In this document: one piece after another, positions 1 through 4,924 of the stretch
Layout: each line of letters opens with the position of its first letter
Position numbering within the stretch: the first letter of the stretch is position 1
Assembly: GCF_051960575.1 (NCBI RefSeq)
Contig: NZ_JBQCEE010000183.1
Location: forward strand, 1 to 5,066
Direction of reading: 5' to 3'
From: JBQCEE01 sp051960575
Lineage (GTDB): Bacteria > Actinomycetota > Actinomycetes > Mycobacteriales > Jatrophihabitantaceae
Length of the DNA: 5,066 nucleotides
Position numbers and translations under genes: made by a program
The notes under the pieces: generated by a model
Database searches by the model: none
What the model was told of the DNA's origin: nothing
The model's input: the letters and a program-made list of their open reading frames with translations, nothing else

Positions 1-94
1 CCGGGCGGACTGCGGGGCTGGACATCGACCCCCTGGGTTGGTGGGGGGGCGGGGGTGGGCACCGGGGGGGCGGGCCAACCCCCCGCCCCGCCGG
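1..94. other. G/C-homopolymer-rich stretch without a defensible gene
   Basis: This left edge is dominated by runs of G followed by runs of C and looks unlike the codon-structured DNA in the rest of the window. One plus-strand frame is open from the window edge to a TGA at 96-98. It would end in a Gly/Pro/Arg-rich tail, so it could be the last ~30 codons of a gene lying mostly outside the window. Nothing recognisable supports that reading. The stretch also contains a G-quadruplex motif (43-74) and a long G:C inverted pairing (46-55 with 80-89). Confidence 0.4.
43..74 (+). other. G-quadruplex-forming motif (five G-runs)
   Basis: Five plus-strand runs of three or more G (43-49, 51-55, 57-59, 64-70, 72-74) are separated by 1-4 bases, which satisfies the usual four-run quadruplex pattern with short loops. 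Part of the same G-run region (46-55) can instead pair with C-runs at 80-89 (10 bp, one C-G pair inside). Hairpin and quadruplex are therefore mutually exclusive options. The motif lies about 70-100 bp beyond the stop codon of the minus-strand gene. A role is not shown; it could simply be intergenic G/C skew. Confidence 0.5.
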
Positions 95-120
95 CTGAGC
101 GGTCACGAGCAGCCGCTCAG
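95..120 (-). terminator. Perfect 8-bp hairpin downstream of the exported-protein gene
   Basis: CTGAGCGG (95-102) and CCGCTCAG (113-120) form an exact 8-bp inverted repeat around a 10-base loop. It begins 23 bases past the stop codon of the minus-strand gene. No T-tract follows on that strand; the downstream sequence is C/G-rich. Hairpins without U-tracts are often found after actinobacterial genes, and this one could act from either side because the stem is symmetric. Terminator function is inferred from position and symmetry only. Confidence 0.5.
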
Positions 121-143
121 ACCCCCCGGTCGGTTGGTGCGGG

Positions 144-773
144 TCAGCTCAGGGTCGTCGCGGCGGGGTCGTTCGACGGCGTGATCGAGCCGCCGCCCGT
201 GGCCGCGACGTTCGTGAAGCCGGGCATCTTGAGGTAGATCCCGGCGCAGGCCAGCGGTGCACCCGCGCCCATGGCCGCGGCGTTGGTGAGCGTGACGTGC
301 AGCGTGCCGGGCGAGGCGCCCACCGCGGCCGCGACGACGAGGTTCGAGCCGAGCGTGAGGTTCGCGGACGACCCGTTCACCGCACCGGCCCAGGTGACCG
401 CGCTGTTGGTGTGGTCGCAGCCGGCCTGCGCGCTGCTGAGGCCGCTGTCGCTGTAGCCGTCGGCGAAGGTGGCGTCGTTCGGCACCGAGAAGCCGGTGAC
501 CTCGACGGGGAAGATGTTCGGGTTGCTGATGGTGAGCACGACGTCGCCGGTGCCGCCGGGGTAGAGCAGGTTGCCGGCGGTGGGGCTCGCGGTCGCGGTG
601 ACGGTCAGGTTCGAGATGGTGGCCGACTGCGCCTCGCCGTCCGAGCCGCTGTTGATGCCGACGGTCCAGTTCGTCGCGGCGGCGGCGACGAAGAACGCGG
701 TCATGGCGCCGGCGGCGACGCCGGCGATCGTGACGACCTTGCCGCGGCGGGTGCGGGGGGAGAGGCTGCGCAT
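144..773 (-). CDS. Exported beta-rich protein of unknown function (209 aa)
   Basis: I do not recognise a named family. The N-terminus has a basic stretch (residues 1-12, several Arg and a Lys) and a hydrophobic core at about 13-33 rich in Ala and Val, ending in an AAA-T site where signal peptidase could cut. An uncleaved anchor is also possible. The mature part (about 34-209) is rich in Thr, Ser, Gly, Asn, Ala and Val with alternating hydrophobic residues. The segment at 70-97 (LYPGG, then TISNPN, then a PVEVTGF stretch) resembles the opening strands of Ig-like domains in secreted actinobacterial proteins. Only two cysteines are present, Cys119 and Cys176, which could form one disulfide in the exported protein. 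No sortase signal, lipobox or catalytic motif is visible. The start is set by a good ribosome site (AAGGAG, 7-base gap). The gene is monocistronic in this window and diverges from the CYTH-CHAD gene. A surface or fibre subunit or an adhesion-like domain is the best guess, and no more than that. Confidence 0.8.
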   Translation of the reverse strand: MRSLSPRTRRGKVVTIAGVAAGAMTAFFVAAAATNWTVGINSGSDGEAQSATISNLTVTATASPTAGNLLYPGGTGDVVLTISNPNIFPVEVTGFSVPNDATFADGYSDSGLSSAQAGCDHTNSAVTWAGAVNGSSANLTLGSNLVVAAAVGASPGTLHVTLTNAAAMGAGAPLACAGIYLKMPGFTNVAATGGGSITPSNDPAATTLS

Positions 774-780
774 GGTGGGG

Positions 781-786
781 CTCCTT
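781..786 (-). promoter_or_regulatory. Shine-Dalgarno site of the exported-protein gene
   Basis: On the minus strand AAGGAG sits 7 bases before the ATG at 773-771, near-ideal spacing. This is the strongest ribosome-binding site in the window and decides the start. It falls in phase with the three 10-bp repeats just upstream (791-820), which each carry GGA at the matching position. Confidence 0.8.
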
Positions 787-790
787 GCTC

Positions 791-820
791 GTCCTGTGAC
801 GTCCTGTCAAGTCCATGTCG
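791..820. repeat. Three tandem 10-bp repeats in the divergent intergenic region
   Basis: The plus strand reads GTCCTGTGAC, GTCCTGTCAA, GTCCATGTCG in exact 10-base register at 791, 801 and 811. The first two share seven leading bases and the third shares the first four. On the minus strand, the direction of the exported-protein gene, they give GGAC repeated every 10 bases, and the real Shine-Dalgarno site follows in the same phase. A period of about one helical turn suits cooperative protein binding on one face of DNA. The repeated AGGA is also compatible with weak standby ribosome contacts. Both functions are inferred. Confidence 0.6.
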
Positions 821-826
821 AAGGGT

Positions 827-843
827 CGTGACGATCTGTCACG
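827..843. promoter_or_regulatory. Operator-like dyad CGTGAC-N5-GTCACG
   Basis: A perfect 6-bp inverted repeat with a 5-base spacer (827-832 and 838-843), 54 bases upstream of the exported-protein ATG and 143 bases upstream of the CYTH-CHAD start. Its size and symmetry fit a dimeric regulator site. It resembles but does not match the CRP-type GTGA-N6-TCAC pattern, because the gap between GTGA and TCAC here is 7. The regulator is unknown. Confidence 0.45.
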
Positions 844-850
844 CCTGATG

Positions 851-865
851 CGTCGATCGTCGACG
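851..865. promoter_or_regulatory. Operator-like dyad CGTCGA-N3-TCGACG
   Basis: A perfect 6-bp inverted repeat with a 3-base spacer (851-856 and 860-865). Its centre is 23 bp from that of the neighbouring dyad at 827-843, roughly two helical turns. CG-dinucleotide-rich palindromes arise fairly easily in high-GC DNA, so this one alone is weaker evidence than its neighbour. Together they make a compact putative control region between two divergent genes. Confidence 0.35.
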
Positions 866-950
866 TCCTCAACAGATGTGAGGGGCTGGCACGCAAAGCC
901 GGAAAGCTGTCCGAGTCGGGACCTTCAGCGGGCAGCGACCCGGACATCCC

Positions 951-979
951 GTGCCACGGCATCGGGGCCGCACTAGAGT
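951..979 (+). promoter_or_regulatory. Leaderless promoter of the CYTH-CHAD gene
   Basis: A TANNNT-type -10 hexamer, TAGAGT (974-979), ends 6 bases before the GTG start at 986, so transcription would begin at or next to the start codon itself. A -35-like GTGCCA (951-956, four of six matches to TTGACA) lies at the ideal 17-base spacing. No Shine-Dalgarno sequence is present before the GTG, as expected for a leaderless transcript. Leaderless genes are common in actinobacteria. The hexamers are seen; the start site is inferred. Confidence 0.6.
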
Positions 980-985
980 TCCGCC

Positions 986-2401
986 GTGGACCACCGCGAG
1001 CGCGAGTTGAAGTTCGACGTGCCGGTCGACTGGCAGTTGCCCGACCCGTCCGACCTGCTGCCGAAGCGAGGGTCGGTGTCGACCGCCGACCTCGAGCTCC
1101 AGGCCGCCTACTACGACACCGCCGAGCGGCACCTCTTCCGCTCCGGCCTCACGCTGCGCCGTCGGCGGGGCGGCGAGGACGAGGGGTGGCACCTCAAGCT
1201 CCCCGCCGGTGACGCGCGCACCGAGATCCAGGCGCCCCTTGGCACGCGCGGCCTGCCCGCAGCGCTGCGCGACGCGACAGCGGGGCTGCGGCGCGGTGCC
1301 CCGGTCGTCCCGATCGCCGAAGTGACGACGCACCGGCAGGTCACCCGGCTGCTCGCCGCCGACGGCACGCCGCGCCTCGAGTTCGCCGTCGACGACGTGA
1401 CCGCGACGGCGTCGGGCGAGTTCGCGACGGTGCGGCAGTGGCGCGAGGTCGAGATCGAACTGCTCGGCGGTACCGAGCAACAGCTGCAGAAGGCGGCGGC
1501 GTGGTTGGGGCGACACGGCGCGAAGCCCTCGGTCAGCCGCTCGAAGCTCGCCCGCGCGCTCGGCGCGTCGAGCGGGCCGGAGCGCGATCGCCGCACCCTC
1601 GCCGGCGCCCTCGGTCGCTACCTGGACGAGCAGTTCCTCGTGCTGGTCGCGGGTGACGTCGCGCTGCGCCGCAGTGCCGGCGGCCTGCTCGACGACGCGA
1701 CGGTGCACGGCACCCGCGTGGCCACGCGCCGCTACCGCAGCGCGCTGCGGGTCTTCGACGACGTCTTCGAGGCCGATCGCGCCGCCGCGCTCGAGGCCGA
1801 GCTCGGCTGGTACGGCGAGCTGCTCGGCGCGGTGCGCGACGTGCACGTGCTGCGTGACCACCTCGACCAGCAGCTCGCCGAGGTGCCCGACGAGCTCGTG
1901 CTGGGCCCGGTCGCCGCCCGCATCCACGCCCGACTCGCGGCCGACGAAGCCGCCGCCGCGCGCGCCCTCGCGACGGCGATGAAGGGCAAGCGGTACCACG
2001 CGCTGCTCGACGAGCTCACGGCCTGGCGCACCGACCTGCCGGCCCGCGACGGCCGGCGGAAGGCCGGCGCCGCGCTCGGCTACCTGCAACGGGCCGAGCG
2101 CACGGTGCGCAAGCGGTGGGCCGCCGTGCCGGACGGTCGCGGACGGGACGCCGCGCTGCACCGCGTGCGCAAGGCCGCCAAGCGCGCCCGCTACGTCGCC
2201 GAGCTCACCGAGCCGACCGTCGGCAAGGTGGCCCGCCGCGTGGCCAAGGACGCCCAGCGCACGCAGAAGGTGCTCGGTGCCCGGCAGGACCAGGTGGTCG
2301 CCGCCGACTTCCTGCGCCGGGCGGCCGTCGCGGCCCACGCCGACGGCGAGAGCACCTTCACCTACGGCCTGCTGTACGAGCGCAACGTCACCGAGCACTG
2401 A
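986..2401 (+). CDS. CYTH-CHAD domain protein (predicted triphosphatase with polyphosphate-binding domain)
   Basis: 471 residues in two domains. The N-terminal CYTH domain (about 2-192) opens with the signature ExExK (Glu5, Glu7, Lys9). It has the YYDT motif (42-45), an LRRRR strand (57-61), a WHLKL strand with Lys71, an acidic LEF..DD stretch (131-137) and the EVEIE strand (Glu154, Glu156, Glu158), with Lys187 near the end. These are the charged residues lining the tunnel of triphosphate tunnel metalloenzymes, so the catalytic set appears intact. The C-terminal CHAD domain (about 200-450) is helical and basic. It shows the two half-repeat motifs HGTRVATRR (241-249) and HRVRKAAKR (392-400), plus RDVHVL (284-289). 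CHAD domains bind polyphosphate through such basic helices, and YgiF of E. coli is a CYTH-CHAD inorganic triphosphatase. The likely job is cytosolic hydrolysis of triphosphate or short polyphosphate, or polyphosphate-granule association; the substrate is not proven. The GTG start is chosen because it places ExExK at the N-terminus and coincides with a leaderless promoter. A terminator-like hairpin follows. Confidence 0.93.
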   Translation: MDHRERELKFDVPVDWQLPDPSDLLPKRGSVSTADLELQAAYYDTAERHLFRSGLTLRRRRGGEDEGWHLKLPAGDARTEIQAPLGTRGLPAALRDATAGLRRGAPVVPIAEVTTHRQVTRLLAADGTPRLEFAVDDVTATASGEFATVRQWREVEIELLGGTEQQLQKAAAWLGRHGAKPSVSRSKLARALGASSGPERDRRTLAGALGRYLDEQFLVLVAGDVALRRSAGGLLDDATVHGTRVATRRYRSALRVFDDVFEADRAAALEAELGWYGELLGAVRDVHVLRDHLDQQLAEVPDELVLGPVAARIHARLAADEAAAARALATAMKGKRYHALLDELTAWRTDLPARDGRRKAGAALGYLQRAERTVRKRWAAVPDGRGRDAALHRVRKAAKRARYVAELTEPTVGKVARRVAKDAQRTQKVLGARQDQVVAADFLRRAAVAAHADGESTFTYGLLYERNVTEH

Positions 2402-2406
2402 CCGCG

Positions 2407-2434
2407 GCTCCCGCCGCTCGCGGACGTCGGGAGC
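2407..2434 (+). terminator. Intrinsic terminator-like hairpin after the CYTH-CHAD gene
   Basis: GCTCCCG (2407-2413) pairs with CGGGAGC (2428-2434), a perfect 7-bp stem that can extend inward by three pairs (2414-2416 with 2421-2423) across a bulge. It starts 5 bases past the stop codon. The next 16 bases are half T (2435-2450), unusual in this GC-rich DNA and consistent with an imperfect U-tract. This suggests the MFS gene downstream is transcribed separately, although I see no convincing promoter for it in the remaining ~65 bases. Confidence 0.55.
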
Positions 2435-2450
2435 GGTGTGTTGCGTTTCT

Positions 2451-2483
2451 GAACGGAATTGCGGGTTTCCCCGCGCGAACGGA
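2451..2483. repeat. Direct repeat GAACGGA flanking a small hairpin
   Basis: GAACGGA occurs at 2451-2457 and 2477-2483, 26 bp apart. Between them GCGGG (2461-2465) and CCCGC (2470-2474) form a 5-bp stem with a 4-base loop. The arrangement lies in the leader of the MFS gene, ending 18 bases before its ATG. It may be a regulator site or chance, and no regulator is suggested by the neighbours. Confidence 0.3.
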
Positions 2484-2501
2484 CGCCGTCCGCCGGGCAA
2501 G

Positions 2502-3755
2502 ATGTCCCGGGTGCGACCACTTCGGACCCTGCCCCTCGAGGTCCGTGCGCTCATCGCCGTCGCGTTCATGGTCGCGCTCGGGTTCGGGCTGGTCGCGCCG
2601 GCGCTGCCCCTGTTCGCCCGCGAGTTCGGCGTCGGCAAGACCGCGGCCGGCGCGGTCGTCAGCGCCTTCGCGTTCACCCGCCTGCTCGTCGCCCCGTTCG
2701 TCGGGCGGCTGGTCAACGCGGCGGGGGAGCGGGTGGTGCTCGCCGGCGGCATCGGCATCGTCGCGGTGTCAAGCCTGCTGGCCGGGTTCGCGCAGAGCTA
2801 CTGGCAGCTGCTCGTCCTGCGTGGCGCGGGCGGTGCCGGCTCGATCATGTTCAGTGTCGGGGCGGCCAGCCTGCTGGTGCGGGTGACGCCGAACCACCTG
2901 CGCGGACGCGCCCAGGGGGCCTGGGCCGGCGCCTTCCTGCTCGGCATGATCGCCGGGCCGGCCGTCGGGACGGTCGCGACCTGGTCGCTGCGCGCCCCGT
3001 TCTTCATCTACGCCGGCACGCTGCTCGTGGCCGGTTCGCTCGGGCTCGGGATGCTGCGGCGCAGCGAGCTCGCCGCCCCGCAGCGCAACCCGGCCGCGCC
3101 GATGCCCCTGCGGGCCGCGCTGCGACACCGTGCCTACGTCGCGGTGCTCGCGGCCGGGTTCGCGGGCGACTTCGCCGTCGTCGGCGCGCGCTCGTCGCTC
3201 GTGCCGCAGTTCATCACCGACGAGCTCGACCTGCGGCAGGGGTGGGTCTACGGCGCCTTCCTCATCGTCAGCCTCGTCAGCGGGGCGCTGCTGCTGCCGT
3301 TCGGGCGCACCGCCGACACGGTCGGGCGCCGCCCGGTGATCATCTTCGGGCTGGCGCTGGGTGCCGTCGGGTTCGTCCTGCTGCCGGTGCTGGACGGCCG
3401 CGTCGGGCTCGTGCTCGCCATGGCACTGCTCGGCGTGGCGGGCGCCGCCGACTCGGTGGCACCGGGTGCGGTGATGGGCGACGTCGTCGGTGGGCGCGGC
3501 GGCACCGTCGTCGCCGCGTTCCAGATGGCCGGCGACCTCGGCGCCATCCTCGGCCCGATCGTGGCCGGCGCGGTGGCCGACGGCGCCGGCTTCGGCGTCG
3601 CGCTCGTCGTGTGCGCCGCGGTCTGCCTGGCGCCCATCCTGCTCGTGCTCGCGGCACCCGAGACCCTGCGTGCCGGCGGCCCGCTCGCGCACCTTGAGGC
3701 GGCCCATGTCGCAGGCGTCGACGAGCGCGAGGCACCCACAGCCGATTCGGTGTGA
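2502..3755 (+). CDS. MFS transporter, DHA1-like efflux pump
   Basis: A 417-residue membrane protein with the hydrophobicity pattern of about 12 helices, the normal size for drug:H+ antiporter-type major facilitator proteins. Helix 1 begins near residue 15 (LIAVAFMVALGFGLVAPALP). Motif A in the loop between helices 2 and 3 is GRLVNAAGERVVL (68-80), where the usual Asp is Asn72. The matching loop in the second half, GRTADTVGRRPVI (268-280), keeps Asp272 and the GRR. Motif B is present as LVLRGAGGAG with Arg107, and a motif C-like GPAVG (152-156) supports an exporter rather than a sugar importer. The central loop (about 185-208) is short and basic. Substrate cannot be assigned; export of a small hydrophobic compound is the family expectation. 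The open frame extends further upstream, but ATG 2502 gives the usual short cytoplasmic N-terminus. Its ribosome site (GGGCAAG) is poor. The C-terminal tail (about 388-417) is hydrophilic and cytoplasmic. Confidence 0.88.
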   Translation: MSRVRPLRTLPLEVRALIAVAFMVALGFGLVAPALPLFAREFGVGKTAAGAVVSAFAFTRLLVAPFVGRLVNAAGERVVLAGGIGIVAVSSLLAGFAQSYWQLLVLRGAGGAGSIMFSVGAASLLVRVTPNHLRGRAQGAWAGAFLLGMIAGPAVGTVATWSLRAPFFIYAGTLLVAGSLGLGMLRRSELAAPQRNPAAPMPLRAALRHRAYVAVLAAGFAGDFAVVGARSSLVPQFITDELDLRQGWVYGAFLIVSLVSGALLLPFGRTADTVGRRPVIIFGLALGAVGFVLLPVLDGRVGLVLAMALLGVAGAADSVAPGAVMGDVVGGRGGTVVAAFQMAGDLGAILGPIVAGAVADGAGFGVALVVCAAVCLAPILLVLAAPETLRAGGPLAHLEAAHVAGVDEREAPTADSV

Positions 3756-3759
3756 ATCG
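3743..3759. repeat. Dyad CGATTC-N5-GAATCG across the MFS stop codon
   Basis: A perfect 6-bp inverted repeat with a 5-base loop spans the TGA at 3753-3755. A third copy of CGATT follows at 3762-3766, so an alternative hairpin AATCG-CC-CGATT (3755-3766) competes with it. It could be a weak transcription end for the MFS gene or a binding site just upstream of the next promoter. There is no clean T-tract directly after it, so I do not call it a terminator. Confidence 0.35.
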
Positions 3760-3764
3760 CCCGA

Positions 3765-3795
3765 TTGCAAGCCAGCCCTCGTTCTTTGCTATTGT
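3765..3795 (+). promoter_or_regulatory. Promoter-like sequence for the sulfate operon
   Basis: An extended -10 element, TGC-TATTGT (3787-3795), lies downstream of a -35-like TTGCAA (3765-3770). The spacer is 19 bases, longer than ideal, which the extended -10 could offset. This is among the most AT-rich stretches of the window, in keeping with a promoter. A start near 3802 would give a leader of roughly 44 bases before the ATG at 3846. Inferred from sequence similarity only. Confidence 0.45.
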
Positions 3796-3796
3796 C

Positions 3797-3819
3797 TATC
3801 TAGCCGGTGGAGATACCGG
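3797..3819. promoter_or_regulatory. Overlapping dyads in the leader of the sulfate-binding gene
   Basis: Two inverted repeats with different centres overlap here: TATCT/AGATA (3797-3801 and 3811-3815) and CCGGT/ACCGG (3804-3808 and 3815-3819). Because they share bases, only one can form as RNA structure at a time. As DNA either could be an operator just downstream of the predicted -10. Sulfate uptake genes are normally repressed when cysteine is plentiful, so a sulfur-responsive repressor site is a reasonable but untested reading. Confidence 0.35.
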
Positions 3820-3845
3820 AAACACTGGAATTCATGGGGAAGTCG

Positions 3846-4919
3846 ATGACGCGTATCCGACCTGCTGCGACGATCGTCGCCGCCACCGCTGTGCTGGCCC
3901 TCGGCGTCAGTGCCTGCTCGTCGTCCGGTGGCTCGACCACGTCGAACGGCGGCGGCTCCGGTTCGACGGCCGCGGGCGCGACCGGCAGCAGCGGCACGGG
4001 CGGCAGCGGCGGCACGATCAACCTCGTGGCCTACTCGGTGCCGAAGCCGGCCTACGACGCGCTCGCGACGGCCTTCGCCGCGACATCGGCCGGCAAGGGG
4101 GTCACCGTGAACGCCTCGTACGGCCCGAGCGGCACCCAGAGCAAGAACGTGCTCAGCGGCCAGGCCAAGGCCGACTTCGTCAACTTCTCGACCGGCTCGG
4201 ACCTCACCAAGCTGGTGCCGAGCAAGGTCGCGTCCGACTGGAACACCGGCCCGACCAAGGGCATCATCGCCGACTCGGTCGTCGTCATCGTCGTCCGCAA
4301 GGGCAACCCGAAGAAGATCACCGGCTGGGACGACCTGGTCAAGCCCGGCATCAAGATCGTGACCCCGACGCCCGAGACGTCCGGCTCCGCGAAGTGGAAC
4401 ATCCTCGCCGCGTACCAGCACGTCATCGACGAGGGCAAGTCGGCCAGTGACGCCGAGACCTACCTCAAGGCCTTCTACAAGAACATCGTCAGCCACGCCG
4501 AGAGCGGCTCGGCGGCGACGCAGCAGTTCCTGAACGGCACCGGCGACGTGCTCATCTCCTACGAGGCCGAGGCCATCGCGGCCAAGCAGAAGGGCGCGAG
4601 CCTCGACTACATCGTCCCCGCCCAGACGATGCTCATCGAGACGCCCGCCGCCGTCACGACCACCGCGAACCAGGCGGCGAAGGACTTCCTGACCTTCGCC
4701 GAGAGCGCCGACGGCCAGAAGATCTTCGCCGGCAAGGGCTTCCGCCCGGCGGTGCAGGGTGTCGACCCGGGCACCGTCGAGGGCGCGAACGACCCGAGCA
4801 ACCCGTTCCCGCAGCCGAGCAAGCTCGACACCATCACCGAGCTCGGCGGCTGGTCGGCGGTCAACACGAAGTTCTTCGACGCCGACAACGGCCTGGTCAC
4901 CAAGATCGAGAACGGCTGA
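3846..4919 (+). CDS. sbp: Sulfate/thiosulfate-binding lipoprotein of an ABC importer
   Basis: 357 residues. A lipoprotein signal peptide (basic MTRIR, hydrophobic 7-20) ends in the lipobox VSA-C with Cys24 as the lipidated residue. A low-complexity Gly/Ser/Thr linker follows (25-56), a typical flexible tether to the membrane. The mature domain (about 57-357) matches the sulfate-binding family: VAYSVPKPAYDAL near its start, SYGPSGTQS, ADFVNFSTGSDLTKLV, the SVVVIVVRKGNPK strand, GWDDLVKPGIKIVTPTPETSGSAKW and the ISYEAEA stretch. It would capture sulfate or thiosulfate outside the membrane and deliver it to CysT/CysW; the anion preference cannot be read from sequence. The frame stays open upstream, allowing ATG 3834 (4 residues longer) or GTG 3807 (13 longer). 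ATG 3846 is preferred because it has a GGGGA ribosome site at 5 bases and a compact signal peptide; the GTG lies inside a dyad. It is the first gene of the sulfate operon, 5 bases ahead of cysT. Confidence 0.92.
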   Translation: MTRIRPAATIVAATAVLALGVSACSSSGGSTTSNGGGSGSTAAGATGSSGTGGSGGTINLVAYSVPKPAYDALATAFAATSAGKGVTVNASYGPSGTQSKNVLSGQAKADFVNFSTGSDLTKLVPSKVASDWNTGPTKGIIADSVVVIVVRKGNPKKITGWDDLVKPGIKIVTPTPETSGSAKWNILAAYQHVIDEGKSASDAETYLKAFYKNIVSHAESGSAATQQFLNGTGDVLISYEAEAIAAKQKGASLDYIVPAQTMLIETPAAVTTTANQAAKDFLTFAESADGQKIFAGKGFRPAVQGVDPGTVEGANDPSNPFPQPSKLDTITELGGWSAVNTKFFDADNGLVTKIENG

Positions 4920-4924
4920 GCGGT

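Noticed and set aside
1..98. Possible C-terminal end of a plus-strand gene, open from the left edge to a TGA at 96-98
   Set aside because: Only about 30 codons, Gly/Pro-rich, with no recognisable motif; random frames stay open this long at such GC. The sequence left of the window would decide.
805..810. Perfect TTGACA -35 hexamer on the minus strand upstream of the exported-protein gene
   Set aside because: A -10 at normal spacing would fall on the Shine-Dalgarno region (782-787), which does not resemble a -10. The hexamer is better explained as part of the 10-bp repeats. I found no convincing promoter for this gene.
2277..2501. Upstream extension of the MFS frame overlapping the end of the CYTH-CHAD gene
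   Set aside because: The added 75 residues are Arg/Pro/Ser-rich shadow translation of the CHAD region and would make an untypical N-terminus for an MFS protein.
869..2758. Very long minus-strand open frame (about 629 codons) opposite the CYTH-CHAD gene, and a similar one opposite the MFS gene (2769-3770)
   Set aside because: These are antisense frames kept open by high GC. Their translations are Arg/Gly/Ala/His-rich with no domain, while the plus-strand frames show clear CYTH, CHAD and MFS motifs.
3807..3845. Longer start sites for the sulfate-binding protein (GTG 3807, ATG 3834)
   Set aside because: GTG 3807 lies inside a dyad near the predicted transcription start and adds a polar, acidic extension before the signal peptide. 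ATG 3834 is possible but has poorer ribosome-site spacing than ATG 3846.
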